Below, piece by piece: positions 1-14,500 of a stretch of 64,000 bases of DNA. The DNA is from Sindora glabra. Taxonomy: Eukaryota; Streptophyta; Magnoliopsida; Fabales; Fabaceae. The translations under genes and the position numbers were made by a program. The number at the start of each line of letters is the position of its first letter. The stretch's first letter is position 1. The notes below the pieces were generated by a model, which ran no database searches, had not been told where the DNA came from, and worked only from the letters and a program-made list of their open reading frames with translations. Where the stretch lies: the NCBI GenBank assembly GCA_020226215.1, contig CM035233.1, positions 24,927,150 to 24,991,149 on the forward strand. Direction: 5' to 3'.

Positions 1-1194
1 TTAACTGGCCCAGTCACCTACAAAGGTAATGCTAGTGCACACTTCAATTATAAAAAGTCCCTTTGCCTTGCCAAAAGCATTGTCTAGTATACTAGATAAA
101 CTCATATTTATATTTTATTTCTATCATTACAAGTAGTAGTCCTTGTTAAAATGAGTTGGCTAATATATATTTTGATACACTCCAGTAGAGTATACAATGA
201 GGTCAATAAGAAATTGCATTCAAGGATAATAGTCCGAGAATGCTAGTTGTTTTATCTAGAGATAACTTTTAGGAGTTAAGAATAGCTATCTATTAAAAGC
301 TCTAACTTGCTCAAGATGATATTGTTAATTGAATCACCTATTGAATGTTGGTGACTTCTAGCTTTCTCATGTTCGAGAGGTTTATTCTATCTGAGGATTA
401 TGGCAAACTATATATAGTGGTATTCATAGCATGCATGTGTCCTTGTTAGGGATAGAGATCCATGTTATCATCAAGAGACCTAAGCTAGTTGCTTCATATG
501 CCCATGCCTTTAGTTTGTTAATGCACTACAATGTCATGTCTAACCAAAAGTCAAAATTTTCTAATAACATAAACATTTCTAGGTCACACTTTAGTGTGTA
601 AAACTCTTATGTGACCAAGGTTACCTAACTTATAAGTAGTACAACACATTGGTTCACTTACCCCACCACATCTAAGTTGTAAAAAAAGCTAATAAATGGG
701 CCTTCCATATTGATTATGCTTGCAAACAATCTCTACTACAAACTTGAGTTGCCATACACATGGGAAAATTTTGAATGATATTTATGAGGACACTAGTGCT
801 AAGTAGCATAATAATAATAAAACTAATGATGACCTTAACTACAATGATGTAACCTTTTAGTCCTTATTAAAGAAGGATCTTCTATTGCAATGCCCTTTGC
901 AAATGGCACAACAGTCCCTTAGTCCTCAACCACCATTTGTTAACTTTATGCACCTAGCTAGTAGTCACTTCTTGGACATAAATTATGATGTGATAAAGGG
1001 GTTTAAACTTCCTAAACTAGTCATGTTAGGGGTTTTGGAATGAGCACCAGGAATTTCTTACAAGCTTGACATTCTAAATAAAAGAAGACATCATCAAAGC
1101 TTTGAAATAGTAATTTATCAACCATAACTAGACTTTTAAGGTAAATAAATTTGATAATGAAATACTTTTAGCATTATGCATGAACAACAATAGT
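1..1194. other. Unassigned sequence upstream of the MULE relic
   Basis: No open frame above about 60 codons and no clear domain. It is less AT-rich than most of the window and leads straight into the recognisable MULE transposase. The part from about 840 may be the eroded N-terminal coding part of that transposase, but I could not match it to a motif. Nothing else is seen here. Confidence 0.3.
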
Positions 1195-3545
1195 GGTTGT
1201 GAATTAAAGCCTTAAGGTTGCATTAAGGAAAAAACAAAACATCTAAGAGATTATAATGTACAATTAACCTCATATATGCCTCTTCACCATGTTAACACAA
1301 GATTACACCAAACTTAGCTCTAAGTTAGTGTCTACCTTCATAAAAAAGTAGTTAAGGAAAATGTCAAACATCACCCCACAATAAGTCACCTTAGAAGTGA
1401 AACAACACTTTAACTACATAATATTCTATAACAAGGCATGGAAGGTAAAATAGATTGCAATCATGTAGATATTTGGAGATTAGGAGCATTCACACATGTT
1501 GTTCTAGTGGGTGCATGTCATGTAAATGTATAATACCAAGATGATCATGGAGTGGCAATACAAGTTGAGAATTTCCAATAATTAATAAAAGGTATTTTAC
1601 TAAGTGTTTAGGCTTATGAGCCTCACATCAAAGCATTTGAGCATTGCAAGCTACTTATGTATATGGATAATATAAAGCTACATAAAGTACAATAACAAGT
1701 TACTAATCATTTCCACCTAGGATAACAATTGAGTCCCAATGCTACTAGTGTACGCTATAGTGGACAAGGAAACCAAAGAGGCATGGGCATTTTTCCATTG
1801 GCATTTCTATTGACATTGCTACCACCACTTAGGCAACTGCTTCATTTCTTATTGATAAAGGATGTCTTAAAAAGGATAAAGAACCTAGAATATAGTTCGT
1901 TGCCTTTATATGCATCATATGTGCACTGCATGCACCGCATCTCGAGCAACATCAACCCTACATATCATAATGTGTTAATAAAGAACTTGTTACACAAAGT
2001 TGGTAAGGTACACGAACACAACATATAGATTGAATCCTCTCATGTGTTGTCTATTTTGCTACCTATATGTCTTCTTTCCCTATGCAACTTACACTTTTCA
2101 TCAATCTACCTTAGACAAAATCATAAGACATATCAAGTAGAGTGACACCACTTTGGCTAGAGCCTAATTCAAATGGACTCATGCATATGACAAGGGCATA
2201 CAATGGAGGCATATGACCACCAACTTAGTAGAGTGCATCAATAATATCTCCAAGTAAGGCAAAACTAGGTGAAGCCTTAGGTGCCCTTTAAACCTCCATC
2301 TAATCCCATATATTACACTATTGGTTATCTAAATAGTTCTTGAAAAATTAAATATTTACTTAATTTTATATATGTGTGAGGGTTTAGTAGTGAATAAGGT
2401 ATTTTATTATTCTATTTTGTAAAATACTAATATAACTTACAATTATACATTTTTAGTAAAAATGTAAAAAGATTAAAGAACTTTATTGTAACGTATAATT
2501 ATAATAAGAACAAATTATACTTGTAAAAATTTATAAAAAGAAAGGTTCTTATTAAATTTGGCCTTTGGTTGTTACCTTAGATGAAATACAATAATGTTTT
2601 TCAATAAAGACACTAAATCTAGTGTAAATATTTCTATTATTTAAAAGTAAGTTTTTTAATTAAATTTCAATTATATTATTATGTTTTTCTTATCATTTTA
2701 CCTAATTTTGAACTAGATACTTATATTTAAGAGTTTTAAACGAGATAGTTTTACATATCCTTTGTTTAAAAATTATGAAGTATAAATATCTAATTAATAA
2801 TTAAATAAAATTATTTATAATATTAAAATAAATTTATTTTTATTATTTTTATTACATAAATTTATTATTTATGATTTTATTTTGGGTGCAAAATTTTTTA
2901 AGTTACTTATGTCTATATAAATTTAGCCCTTTTAAGACAAATTTTCAATTTTTACCTCTATCTCCAAGCCTAGTTGTAGCCTTTTGATCACATCACTCAT
3001 ACAAAACATCCTCTACCTAATGTAATACTTCATAGGTTGGTGGCATTTAGCTAATACATAGCTAAAGATGAGGTAAGTTTTTCTCAAGAATTTGACAAAA
3101 CTACTTTCACACAACAATGAAGAGTTTATCTCTTATATTGTCTAAATGTTTGACAAGGATGCCATGACATTGTAGGTGAGAGAGACCTATAATTTAGTTA
3201 GTCAAAAGATGAGCAAGATAAAAGTGAGTCTAGCAAGGATGTATGACTATGGTGAGTTCCAATCCCTAAAATCCTTATGTTCATATATAATTGCAACTTG
3301 CAACAAGTTGGCATATAACTATGCATTATACGTGTATACCATGTACAAGCTAGTGATCATCTCTTAAGTGTATATTATTAAATTTTCTCCCATTAGCTCC
3401 ACAGTGTACTAGCTAGATTCTTAGGAGTCCCCATTATTAATGAACCCATTTGAGACCTACAAAAGTCATCCAATGATGCATCAAATACATAATAAGATGA
3501 ACTCAATGGACCCTTCTAGATAACCCACTTAGCATAGTTTGTGTA
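1195..3545 (+). pseudogene. MULE (MuDR-type) transposase, heavily degraded
   Basis: Relic of a Mutator-like transposase, the nuclear DDE enzyme that cuts and integrates MULE DNA. Matches to the plant MULE consensus occur in order across several frames. About 1195-1330 holds a remnant of the Trp/Arg-rich segment ending near a Gly/Pro-His-Thr-Cys-type motif. About 1330-1480 holds QHFNYIIFYNKAW, like the family's FNYTISYRKAW, followed by IFGD. About 1610-1830 holds the remnant of the catalytic entry (AYEPHIKAFEHCK) and AIVDKETKEAWAFF. About 1910-2025 resembles the family's RHI-SNFN segment. About 2207-2272 encodes WRHMTTNLVECINNISK, very close to the conserved GHMTTNLVE-INN motif. About 3230-3340 is the SWIM finger (YDYGEFQSLKSLCSYIIATC), with two zinc-ligand Cys and the His changed to Tyr. 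About 3360-3545 is a tail with a zinc-knuckle-like end. An AT-rich insertion of about 600 bp (2340-2940) separates core and SWIM. Many stops and frameshifts make it inactive. No terminal inverted repeats were identified. Confidence 0.8.
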
Positions 3546-4555
3546 GGAAAATTAGCCACAATTAACTTAATTTCCATAACAAAGGTCATTAGTGGAATGA
3601 TAGCTCCATCATATAGATTGTAATGTTTGGTGTCCATAATTTACCTTATTTTTATCAATTATATTATCTATTTTTAATTATGCACTTATGCTTTGTTTTA
3701 ATCTATTTGTAATATATTAAATGCCAATTTGATAATAGTTAAATGATATTAACATTGTGATAGGTTTTTGAATTTAAGTTGCCTTGATTATTTTTTAGAC
3801 TAGTAAGCATATTGAAAAGAAACTATGCAAAATATAATAGTAAAAACCAAAATGTACAATCATGACATATTCTCTACATGAATAGGCACATGAACAACGA
3901 AATGAAAAAAATGCAAATAACAAATACAATCTACATGCAACATCCGAATAACACAAATAACAAATGCAACCTAATTCAATGTCTATCAAAGTCTAACTCC
4001 AACTCAAATTTACAAGTGTTGTCAATTAAATGATGACAACCTCATACTTATGAGACCCACTTTGTGGTCTGGCAGTGGTTGCTTTAGCATCTCAACATAC
4101 TCCATGACATCTATGCCAATAGCTACCTCTATCTCCTCTGCCATTCGACTATTATGTTGTTGTCAAGAGTGGTACTATTAGATGAATCCTTCAACCAATG
4201 CATAAGCTATGCAATGTCATCCTTTGATTAGGTTGAAAAAATCTCATACTTCCCCCTTTCAAAATCCTTAGTTACCATTTCATAAGAACCCAAGAATTTT
4301 GTACCCTAAGATTGCTCCATACGAACACAATGTCTAATGTGCCAATTTTGTTATCAGTCATTTTGATAGTCTCATTCAAAAATATGAGGAGCTACGTCAT
4401 TGACAACAAACAACATTCTATATATAAGTCTTGTTATACAAATTTAAGCCTAGATAGCTTTGGCTTAAAGCAAGTTACTTGATCCCATCATTTGTAGGGG
4501 CTAAATAAATAGTACTTTGACTTAGCTATCTATGTAGGTAGGATTAATCCATCAA
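3546..4555. other. Unassigned spacer downstream of the MULE
   Basis: Moderate GC and no supported gene. It could be the 3' non-coding part of the MULE or an older unrecognised repeat. A 64-codon minus-strand frame at 3795-3989 is Cys/Tyr/Phe-rich with no recognisable motif, so I treat it as chance. Confidence 0.3.
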
Positions 4556-4561
4556 AAATAA

Positions 4562-4602
<41 letters not shown>
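4556..4602. repeat. (AAT)n microsatellite
   Basis: About 13-14 uninterrupted AAT units follow a short A-rich lead-in. Simple-sequence repeat with no other content. Confidence 0.95.
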
Positions 4603-4605
<3 letters not shown>

Positions 4606-6429
4606 TTGATTTAAACAAAGTTACATTTCATAACATTTTGACCAATGTGCTCCCTTAAAAAAAATTAATTCTTATGTTGTCCCAATTTGTAAGCTTATTC
4701 TTAAAATGTCCCGCTATTATGTTTTTATTCCAATAAATTTTTTATCAATTTTATTTTTATAAAATATTAAGATTAATTTGTTTAATTTCATATAAAGATG
4801 ATACAAAATTGAACAAAGAGCAAAATACATGGACTGTCCCCTTGATTTAATTGAAATTACACAAATATTTCATTTAGTTCCAAAATATACATAAACTTCC
4901 TTTCAATTTTTCAAAAAGGTTACTACTAAACTCATTTTAAAATTTTCATTAAGAAAATATTAATTTTAACTATAAACATATAGCTGGACATCAAAAAATA
5001 TATTATGTGACCAAACTATCCTTTATTTTCTTATATATGTTTCCATACCTTTTTTACTACAAATTTTGAAGTATTTCTAATAAAAAGAAGATGATTTTAC
5101 CAAAAGTTTTGATTTTCTATTTTTTCCTCATACAAAGAAGATATTTTATTAAAAAAAATTATTTTGCATTTTTTTTCATGCATACAATTTTAATATTTAG
5201 AGTGTAAAATATTAATATAGAACATAGAATAAAAATATCAAGAAAGGAAAATCACATTCAATGATTTCAAAAAAAGAGTATCAATAACTATCATATGACA
5301 AGTACATTGAATAAATTACAAAATTATATATATTAAAGCTTGAAAAATATATTCTTTGTTTAGAGGTAATTTTAAAGATATAAAATTATCATTACACTTT
5401 ATATATTAAATCATTAAATATGGCAAAAAAATGCATTCAAATAAACAGTTTTGGTAAAAACATATTAATTAAGAAAATTTTCAAATTTTGGAATAAAAGG
5501 AGTATAAGAATACACATAAATAAAGAAATAGTAGTTTGGTTACAAAATAATCCTTTTAGCATTTGTCTATTTGTAATTATTAAAATTAACATTCTTCTAA
5601 TGAAATTTTTAAGTATTTAGTCTTTTTGACAAATTGAGAGAAGATATAAGTATATTTTGAAATTAGAGGAGAGATTTATATAATTTCAACTAAATTCAAG
5701 AGAGACTCATGTATTTTATTTTTAAACAAATTAACAAAAAAAATTTATAAATTAATATTTTATAAAAATAAATTTGATAAAAACATATTTTATAAATGGA
5801 AAGTTAAAAAAATTGAATTATAGATAAATAAATTGGGGGCTTACTTTATAAAGAATAGTAGTTTTATTTCTTTTATACCTAGACAAAACTAGGTACTCCC
5901 TTCACCCTTTGTATCAATCTTTTTTCTTAAAAAAAATCTATCCTTTTCTATACCGTGTTGTAGAAATTTAATAAAGTATTTATTTTTCTCAACTTATTCT
6001 TCTTTATTTTTTTAATTTATTCTTAATTTATTTTTAATAAATGCTTAAACACATTTGTAGTAAAAAGTTTCAACTTCACTTTTAATTATTTTAAACTTTA
6101 GAATTGGAATGATGAAGTAAAATTTGATAATAAAATTAGAATTTAAATTTAATTTATTGTCAATGTAAATAAATTTTAACTATCATTCACTTCTATATTA
6201 TTATATCATTTAAAATTTATTAAAATTCTTTTACTATTAATTAAAAATTTTAATTTTTTAATAAGATAGTATCTTTTAATTTATTAAAAATATAAAATAT
6301 TTTATAATAATAATAAATTAAATTTATATTTATAAAATTAAATATAATAAATTATTTTTTAAATTTTTATAAAATAATTTTAAGTGATAGATAAAAGTTA
6401 AGGTGAGAAAAATATTAATTAAGTAACTT
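4603..6429. other. Very AT-rich spacer
   Basis: Poly-A/T runs and short degenerate repeats dominate. The 66-codon frame at 5420-5620 is Lys/Ile/Asn-rich, as expected by chance at this composition. No domain or RNA gene seen. Confidence 0.6.
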
Positions 6430-6760
6430 GACATTTTCAAATCAATGATAAATCTGCTCCTCTCTCCCTCATCCCTTTTCTCGATCTCTCTTTGTGGAAA
6501 AACCCATTACTTTCATTGTGAACCTTCGAGATTTCCAAAGGAAGTACCGAGGAAACTTCTAGGATGAAAAGAGGAACTATATAAAGCTAGAGAACCAACG
6601 TTATTGGCCTATAACCAAATTGTCCCCACCCCCATCCTTGTACTATGTGTGAAATGAACATTTTTCTGTTTGTGTTCCTTCATTCGAGGAGTATAAAAGT
6701 TCTATGCGAATCAAGAATTTTAAGGGGCCCTCTCACCATGTGTTTAATGTGGAGAAATGT
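6430..6760. other. Small less AT-rich island, unassigned
   Basis: About 330 bp with higher GC, pyrimidine-rich CTCTCTCCCTC runs, and a TATATAAAG at about 6578-6586. It resembles promoter/leader sequence or the end of an old element. No open frame follows and I cannot identify it. Confidence 0.25.
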
Positions 6761-8237
6761 AAAATATTTTTTTAATTTTAAAGTAGTTAAATTTTATTTT
6801 TAATTAAAAATTTAATAGTTATCCTATTTAACTATAAGAAATTTACAATTAATATCTTTCATCAACTTAATTTATTATTTTATCATATCATATAATTTTT
6901 AATAAATTTTTTAAATAAAAATTATAATATTATAATATATTAATTTATTTCATTATTTTTCATACATTTATTAAAATAATCAAAGCAATATTTAAAATAA
7001 ATAAATACATCCTTAAACTTTTTTTTTGTTATAGGAAAGAGAAAGTATAATAGTGAGCATTGGCCTCTTCCCTTGAAATATTATCATAGAAATACCCTCT
7101 TGCTACAAAGTATTTAGCTAAGCTAAAACTACTACTTAATGGGTAAGTCCATCATCATAACTTCGCCACTAACACTTCCAAAGGTCCTATAGCTTTTCAT
7201 TGGTCATAAATTAATATTATTTTATTTTGAATTTATAATTTTTAAAATAAAATAATAATCTGATACCATTAAATTAATTATCATAGTGATATAAGCTTAA
7301 ACTTCTAAAATCACAAATAAAAATTAAAACAAATTCTCTCTCTTTCATTAACCTTAAGGCACTAGTTAAAAAATACTATTGTATTAATATATGGTGCAAT
7401 AAGGTATATTTTACTTAATGAGTGAAAAAATCCTTTATTATCTCTTTTTTGGTTATATAAAAGGAAATGATCCTTCAATACTCATAAAGGTTGAAAACAA
7501 TGTTGAAATTCAAGGAGCTTGTTAACATTATCGTGTTTTTTGCCTTTCATTATGTACTTAAGGTTGTTGTAATGTTTTGAAAACTTTTAATAATATATAT
7601 TATACAATTTTTTTCAATTTTGTAAAAGTTTAAATTTTATTTATTATTAATATAAAATATTTTATATCATTGATAATTGCAAAAAAATACATCTATTAAC
7701 CCATTATTAGGAGTTTCTGGCTATTTTTCAATTTTCAACCAATGAACATTTCATCCATGCATTCGATAAAAGAGGTCTAAATCTCCTAAATATAGGCTCT
7801 AGCAGTTAGGCCTTTACAAAAGGGTCACAAGCAATTACAACCCAGTAAGTAACACTAAGGTAACCAAGCACCATTTGTGGAAATTGTTTTAGCCATGGCT
7901 AGTAGCCATTGTGGGCTAGTGAAAGTTATGACCAATAAAAGGTAGTTAATGGCACGTGCTCCTACAAATTGCACCACTCCACAAGGTAGAAATGTGAAAG
8001 ACAAGTAAAAAGGCAAAAGAAGCAACAATTGCCTATTGATTGCTATAATGAGAAGCCTCCAAGATCATGCACTATAAGCATCCTTATTGCAACAATTAAA
8101 GGATTCATTTTGTCAATTTTGTTACTCAAGCACATTGCACACACTTTACATCTTTAGCACCCTGATTGCCTACCCATATAGCAATCCGATATTTTCTATT
8201 ATTTTTTATAGTTTCTTTTGATCTAAACATTATTTTA
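6761..8237. other. Spacer before the CACTA element
   Basis: AT-rich to about 7690, then about 540 bp of mixed composition abutting the CACTA end at 8238. No gene, repeat array or recognisable domain seen. Confidence 0.4.
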
Positions 8238-9289
8238 CACTACTATAGAATTATGATACAACATTAGCACATTAACATCAATTAAAGTGAAGGTCAACAT
8301 ATATAATGTCACAATGATATTTTTGAAAATATGAGTAACTTATCATGTCAATTCTAATCAAAAACTAACATTGCAATAACATAATATCTCTCTACATCGC
8401 ATATTAAAGAACTAGCACCTAAAAGAAGGTGAAGAGTTAGTTTAGAAAATAACAATAAAGTTTTGCATCAATTTCTTTGTATAAATACATCTAAAGTGAT
8501 GCCTTGGAAATAGGTACACTTTAATACATCGATTTTATATCAATAATCTACATGATTTACATACTAGATGACCTTTAAATTTTGTACTCTAAGTCTCTAT
8601 TTTTTTTATGAAATAATTTCTGACAAAATCTCTTGTTAAGAATTTTGTCAAAGAAACTTGTCCATTTTTTGCCTTTAAACATCTCATAATGGATGGGTTT
8701 AATGAAACTCACATTGAGAATTAATGAAAATTTAATTTTAAATTCTGTGAAGGCACCTTATTCATTCTCCATAGTCTTTAACAAACTCACAAAATGAGTA
8801 AGGGTGTTTCAATAGAATTTGAAGTTAGAATTGTACTTTAAAACCTCTTTATAGGATGTATCCATACTCTTGGTAAAAATCTTATTGAAGTATTCTATTC
8901 AATCTCTAACATCTCTAGCAATATCAAAAAACATATAGTATGTTCCAATGGGGTTTACAACAAGATCAGTGACAACAATTTGAAGTTTATTGTGATATAT
9001 GACCTATATTGTGTTTTCATTTCTAATTTTATATAATAATCTATTGTAATTATAATCTTCATTTAATCCTTACTTTCATTTGTAAATTTGTAGATATATT
9101 TAATATTTCCTTATTGCCATCTTTGATCTTTATTGCATAATGATATCATTATCTAAATTTTTAAAGATTTCATTGTGAAAAACTATCTCTATTATTTGTA
9201 ACAAATTTTACTAAAAAACATGTATACCATATCAATTATTTAATAAAAATTGCTATAGATATCATATTTTGACTTATTATATCAATTTT

Positions 9290-9730
9290 TAAATATTTAA
9301 CATCAAAATGGATACCAAAAGTTATATTTGAAAATAATTTTGAACATTGAACGTCAATTTATATGGAAGAATTGATGTCTAAAGGTATACTTACAACTAA
9401 CTAATTATTGTATTTATGATTTTGTAGGAAACTATGAAGCCTCATCACATTGATTTAGGTTAATAATTGATGTATAAAGGTATGTTAATGAGAAGCTCAT
9501 TAAACACACTATGCCATTAATGAGATTATGAAAAATTACAAAAATGTACACCATCGATTGTGAAAATGATATATGTTTAAAGGAATTTCAAGTGCCATTG
9601 TTTAAACTATAAACCTTTTACACATCAGTATTTGACTTAACTGATATCTAAAAGGTATATCAATAACCAACCTAATTAAAAAATCATGTGTTAGATATTA
9701 GTTGAAGTTTCATAACTAATATCTACTGTT
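9290..9730. repeat. CACTA subterminal repeat array (left end)
   Basis: Several degenerate units built round AATTGATGT-CTAAAGGTAT or its variants recur at intervals of roughly 80-130 bp. In CACTA elements such arrays bind the TNPA-type accessory protein. Here only the pattern is seen. Confidence 0.45.
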
Positions 9731-10356
9731 TTACACATTGTTTATAAATTTAACTCACACTTTCCATTTTAAAAATCCTAGTAATGTTTTTGCCTCCATT
9801 ATTAGGTCAAATTTAAAGATAGCTTTCCTTTCATCTCATTTAGCATATTTAGAAATATTGTAGATTTCGTTAAAGGACTTGCCTCCTTTAATATCTCTAA
9901 TTTCACAGTATGACAAGAATCCTTTAATAAACTCATGTTGCTACATTGTGAAGCCTAAGATATTAAAGAAGAAAAATCCTTTGAAAAAATCATAGCATTT
10001 TTAAATGTACCAAATGAGATGAAAAAGGAGTTGTCTTTATATTTAATCCACATTTTCGAGTTAGTATTGCCTAGACTTGATAATAGATCCTTTTATGAGC
10101 CCACCTCTCCACAAGTAGAGCCTCCCTACATAATAAGAGAGCCAATTCTTTAATTTTTCTTATTATATATATAGTATATAATATACATAATGGTTTAAAT
10201 ATTTACATCCTCTAACTCAGAAACCTTTAAGCAATATAAAAAAAGTACAATTCTTGTCAATGAAAAGAATTGGTAGTAAAGATAAAACACAATCTTTGTC
10301 AATGTAATAATGTATATGTAATGAAAAGATGCCTTTTATTGTATTTATCAACGTGA

Positions 10357-10358
<2 letters not shown>

Positions 10359-10447
<89 letters not shown>
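10359..10447. repeat. (AT)n microsatellite, about 44 units
   Basis: Uninterrupted alternating A/T for almost 90 bp inside the CACTA element. Being self-complementary, it could extrude a cruciform, and its length is probably variable between individuals. Confidence 0.97.
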
Positions 10448-10450
<3 letters not shown>

Positions 10451-11589
10451 AAATAAATTTACAAAATATATTTTTATAATTGTTTATTATCTCCTTTCTT
10501 ATATATTTCTTAATTTACTTTATCTATTATTTATATTTAATTTTACATTTGGAAAACTCGCTTTCTATTACAAATAAAAGATATAATGATTTTGTTGTAT
10601 AATAAGATAAAAATAACATTATTTTTATTTAAAACATTTAAAATTAACTCTCTTTTCTAGCTATCATTTTTTATTTGAAATTTCAAAGATTTTTCTATAG
10701 TGGTTGTTTTATAATAAAAAAAAATTATCCAAGACAAACCATGTCTGTGATTTGATTAAAACTAACACCTTTGAGTTAAGGTGTCATTTTTTACACAAAT
10801 TGATGTAGGAAACAAGATATTTCCATTTAGATATAGTTACAATTTTAATAAGAAACAACATTAGTTTGTCTAAAATTAATGTTTAAATTGTAATTTAACA
10901 TGTTGATTTTTTATTTATAATTGACATGGAAAATTATTAAGATGGAATTTATTATGAAATCAATGTTTTATATTCAATTGTTAATATTTTAAACATAATA
11001 CATTCACAATAAACATTAGTTTTAGTATACAACTAATGTGGAAAGTGAAATGATGTCATTTTAATTTTTCAATGAATTCAAGAAAATGAAGGCATAAGAT
11101 GAAACAATAGGCAAGCTCTATCTCGACATCAAAATGAGGAATGCAAAGTGAAAACATTATCCTCGTGAGATTCATTGTGCTCTGAGGAGAAATTCCTACT
11201 AAAGATCAATAAAGCTCACATCTAACCTCTAGTTCAAACCTTAACTTACTGAAATATTCTTCTTACTATTAAGTTCAAAATGCCTTATTTTTTTCTTTAA
11301 ACTTAAAGAAGAATGTTTTGTTGTTATGATCGTGTACCTCTGTATTTATTTAGATTTTGTGTGTCTAATTTTATTATTTAAGGTTTTGGATAATGTGTAT
11401 TGATATATACATACCAACGTCATTAAAACCCTCATATTGTTCATATAATAATGTATTTTTTATGTGTGAAGATTTCTTATGTATTTTATTACATGAGATT
11501 CAAATTGGATAGTTATAAATTGTAAATGGATATCTACTAATTGAATAGGCCTCAAATATGCTAAGGGATTAAGGAATTTATTAGATTTA

Positions 11590-14500
11590 TTTTAAACTAA
11601 GAAAAGAAAATTGATAATGAGCTCATTAGATGTTCTTATATGAAATTCGTCTATGTTAGAATACTCAAACTAGTTAGGATAAGAGAGCATTTATTTTTTC
11701 ATAGTATTGGCTAAATGTATACATAATGGAGAGGGCATAGGGAAGCTAAAGTTATCTAGTTTGTCTCATATATATGGAAGAAAGGGAGTCTATAAAGATA
11801 ATGACATTGATATAGGATTGAATGGGCAATTAGAAGAGTACATGGTGGATGATATTGAAAATAATTTCACTTAGCACCCATATATCCATATATCCTTGAT
11901 AGCTTGTTAAGTAATGTAAAAAAGCCTTTGTATCTAGGTTACACTATAAATTTATAAAATTATTTGCCATGCTAAGATTGTTTAACTTGAAGGTGAAAAA
12001 TGGTTAAAGTGATAAGAGTTTTACTATATTATTGCAATTGTTGAAAGAAATGCTTCTTAAAAAGAATAAGTTATCAAATCGAATATATGAGGCTAGGAAA
12101 GTCATATGCCTAATGGGTATGAAGTACAAGAATATGCATGGTTACCCTAATGATTGCATACTATACTAAAAGGAGTATAGAACTTCACATGATTGTCTAA
12201 AATATGAGGCATCATGTTACAAACTAAAGAAGAATAAAGTCATTAATAGTAAAAAGGCCATAGCTAAGGTGCTACTGATATCTTCTAATAATACCTAGGT
12301 TTATATAATTATTTATCAATGCAAAGGATGTTAAGAACTTAATATGGTATATAAACCGAAAACCATCCAATGGCAAGCTTTGGCATTTAGCAAACTTTTT
12401 TCAATGGCATATAATTGATACATTACTCCCTATGTTTAGGTCTGGAGTGAAGAAATTTTAAGCTTGCACCTTACACTGATGGAATGAACTCATATGGTAA
12501 CATAAGCAATAAACACAGCATATAGCATATTATGTTAATGATTAATAATCTACCTACTTATTTATACATGAAAGGCAAGTATATCATGTTATCCTTGTTA
12601 ATTTTATGGCCTAAATAATGTAGAAATAACATAGATATCTTCTTAGTACTGCATATTGAAAACTTGAAGATGATGTGGGAAGAAGGTGTCTCAATCTTTG
12701 ACACATATTGTCAAAAGTCTTTCATTTTATAATGTCATACTATTTTACATAATCAATAACTTTGAAACATATAACAAGTTGTTTAAGTATAGTATCAAAG
12801 GGCATAAAAAATTTATTAAGTTTGTTTATTTCGAAAAATGGTAGTTCATTTTGGAACTAATTGATTATTTTCGTTACAATAAAATACATTTTAATTTGTA
12901 AAAAATATTATGATATTCAAGAGTTTATTTTACATAACTAGAGAAAAGGTAAAATACATTATTTTTAAAAATCAAGTATCTTTTAATAGATTAATGACCG
13001 GTCTGATTCAATTTTAAAGCATGCCTTATTTGTGAAAATAATACTTGTCTAAGTACAGTGTTTTGGTCTCTTATGCATATCATTAGAAGTCTTTCTTTTT
13101 GCATACAATTCTCTTTTATATAATTAATGACTTTTCAGCATACACTAACTTGTATAGGTATAGTGTCAAAGGGCATAAAGCATGCCTTATTTGTGAAAAT
13201 GTTACTTATTCTTTTTAATTAAAGCATGGAAAAAAGATGATGTATCTAGATTACCCAAAGATTTTTTTCCTATTTCCCATTAATATCACAACCAAGAAAG
13301 TCTTTCAATAAGTCATTGGAAGAGACATGAACTTTAATACTTTTAACTGGAGATGAGATTTATGAATGGGTTAGAAATGTTAATGAAATTTTTTACAAAC
13401 CCTACAAGCTTTCAAGTAGAGAGATTTATGAAAGAAGTGGTCCATATTCTTTAATCTTCCATACTAAAAAAAACTATTGGTGAGACATAACATTAATGTT
13501 ATACATGTGAAGAAAAATGTGTATGATAATCTTATTGGAATATTATTGAATATATCAGCAGAAAAGTAAAGATAAAGTTAAAGCTAAATTGGACATAATT
13601 GAAATATCTATTCAAAGAGGAATTAACATTAGCAAAAAAAGGGTCAACTTACATATCTTCTACTAGCTTGCTATACCTTATCTATAAAAGAGAGACAAGT
13701 TTCTATAAATGTACATTTAATATTAAAATGCCACAAGAATATTTTCCAAACATCAAGACTCTTATCTTAATGAAAGACTTGAAGCTACTAGTGGTTATTT
13801 AATCAATCTTGTCAAAACATATCAAAAATATTATTACTAGACTTTGTTTTTTTCAATGGAATATATAGTAAAGTTATTAATCTTGAGAATTTAGATAACT
13901 TCGCAAAGAGAAGTTACGATTATAGTTGTTTTAACTTGAAATGTACTTATTAGCTTCCTTCTTTGATATTATAATACATCTAACTATCTATTTAGTGAGA
14001 GAAGTAAAATTATATGGATTAGTTTACTTAAGGTGGATGTACCTACTTTGAGCGATATATGAAAATCCTAAAAAGTTATGTTTGGAATTAACATTAGCCA
14101 AAAGAATGCACTAGTTGAAGGTTACATTGTTAAGAAGGTGGTTGAGTGACTACTTATCAAATAAGGATACTATTGGACTTTCAAAGTCTCATTATGCGGG
14201 AAGAATTACAATTAAGGGAACATTAGGTACCAAAGTGATACGTGTAAGTCATAAAGTGAATATACAGGCCCACCTTTGCATCCTGCACAATGTAATGAAA
14301 TTCAGTCTTAGATGGACAAGTATATAAATTTTGTGAAGGGAACTAATTTGCAAAAGGAATGATCAATTGGTCTAAGTTGAAAACAATTGATCATTCCTCA
14401 ATTAATTCTAAAGCTGAGTTCATTTTCAAATGTTGCAAGGACCAAATATTCTTTCCAAGACTATAAAATGGCTAGCATATAGGCCACACACAAAAATCAT

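Noticed and set aside
10359..10447. AT tract as a replication origin or matrix attachment site
   Set aside because: A simple (AT)n microsatellite explains it and nothing functional is seen around it.
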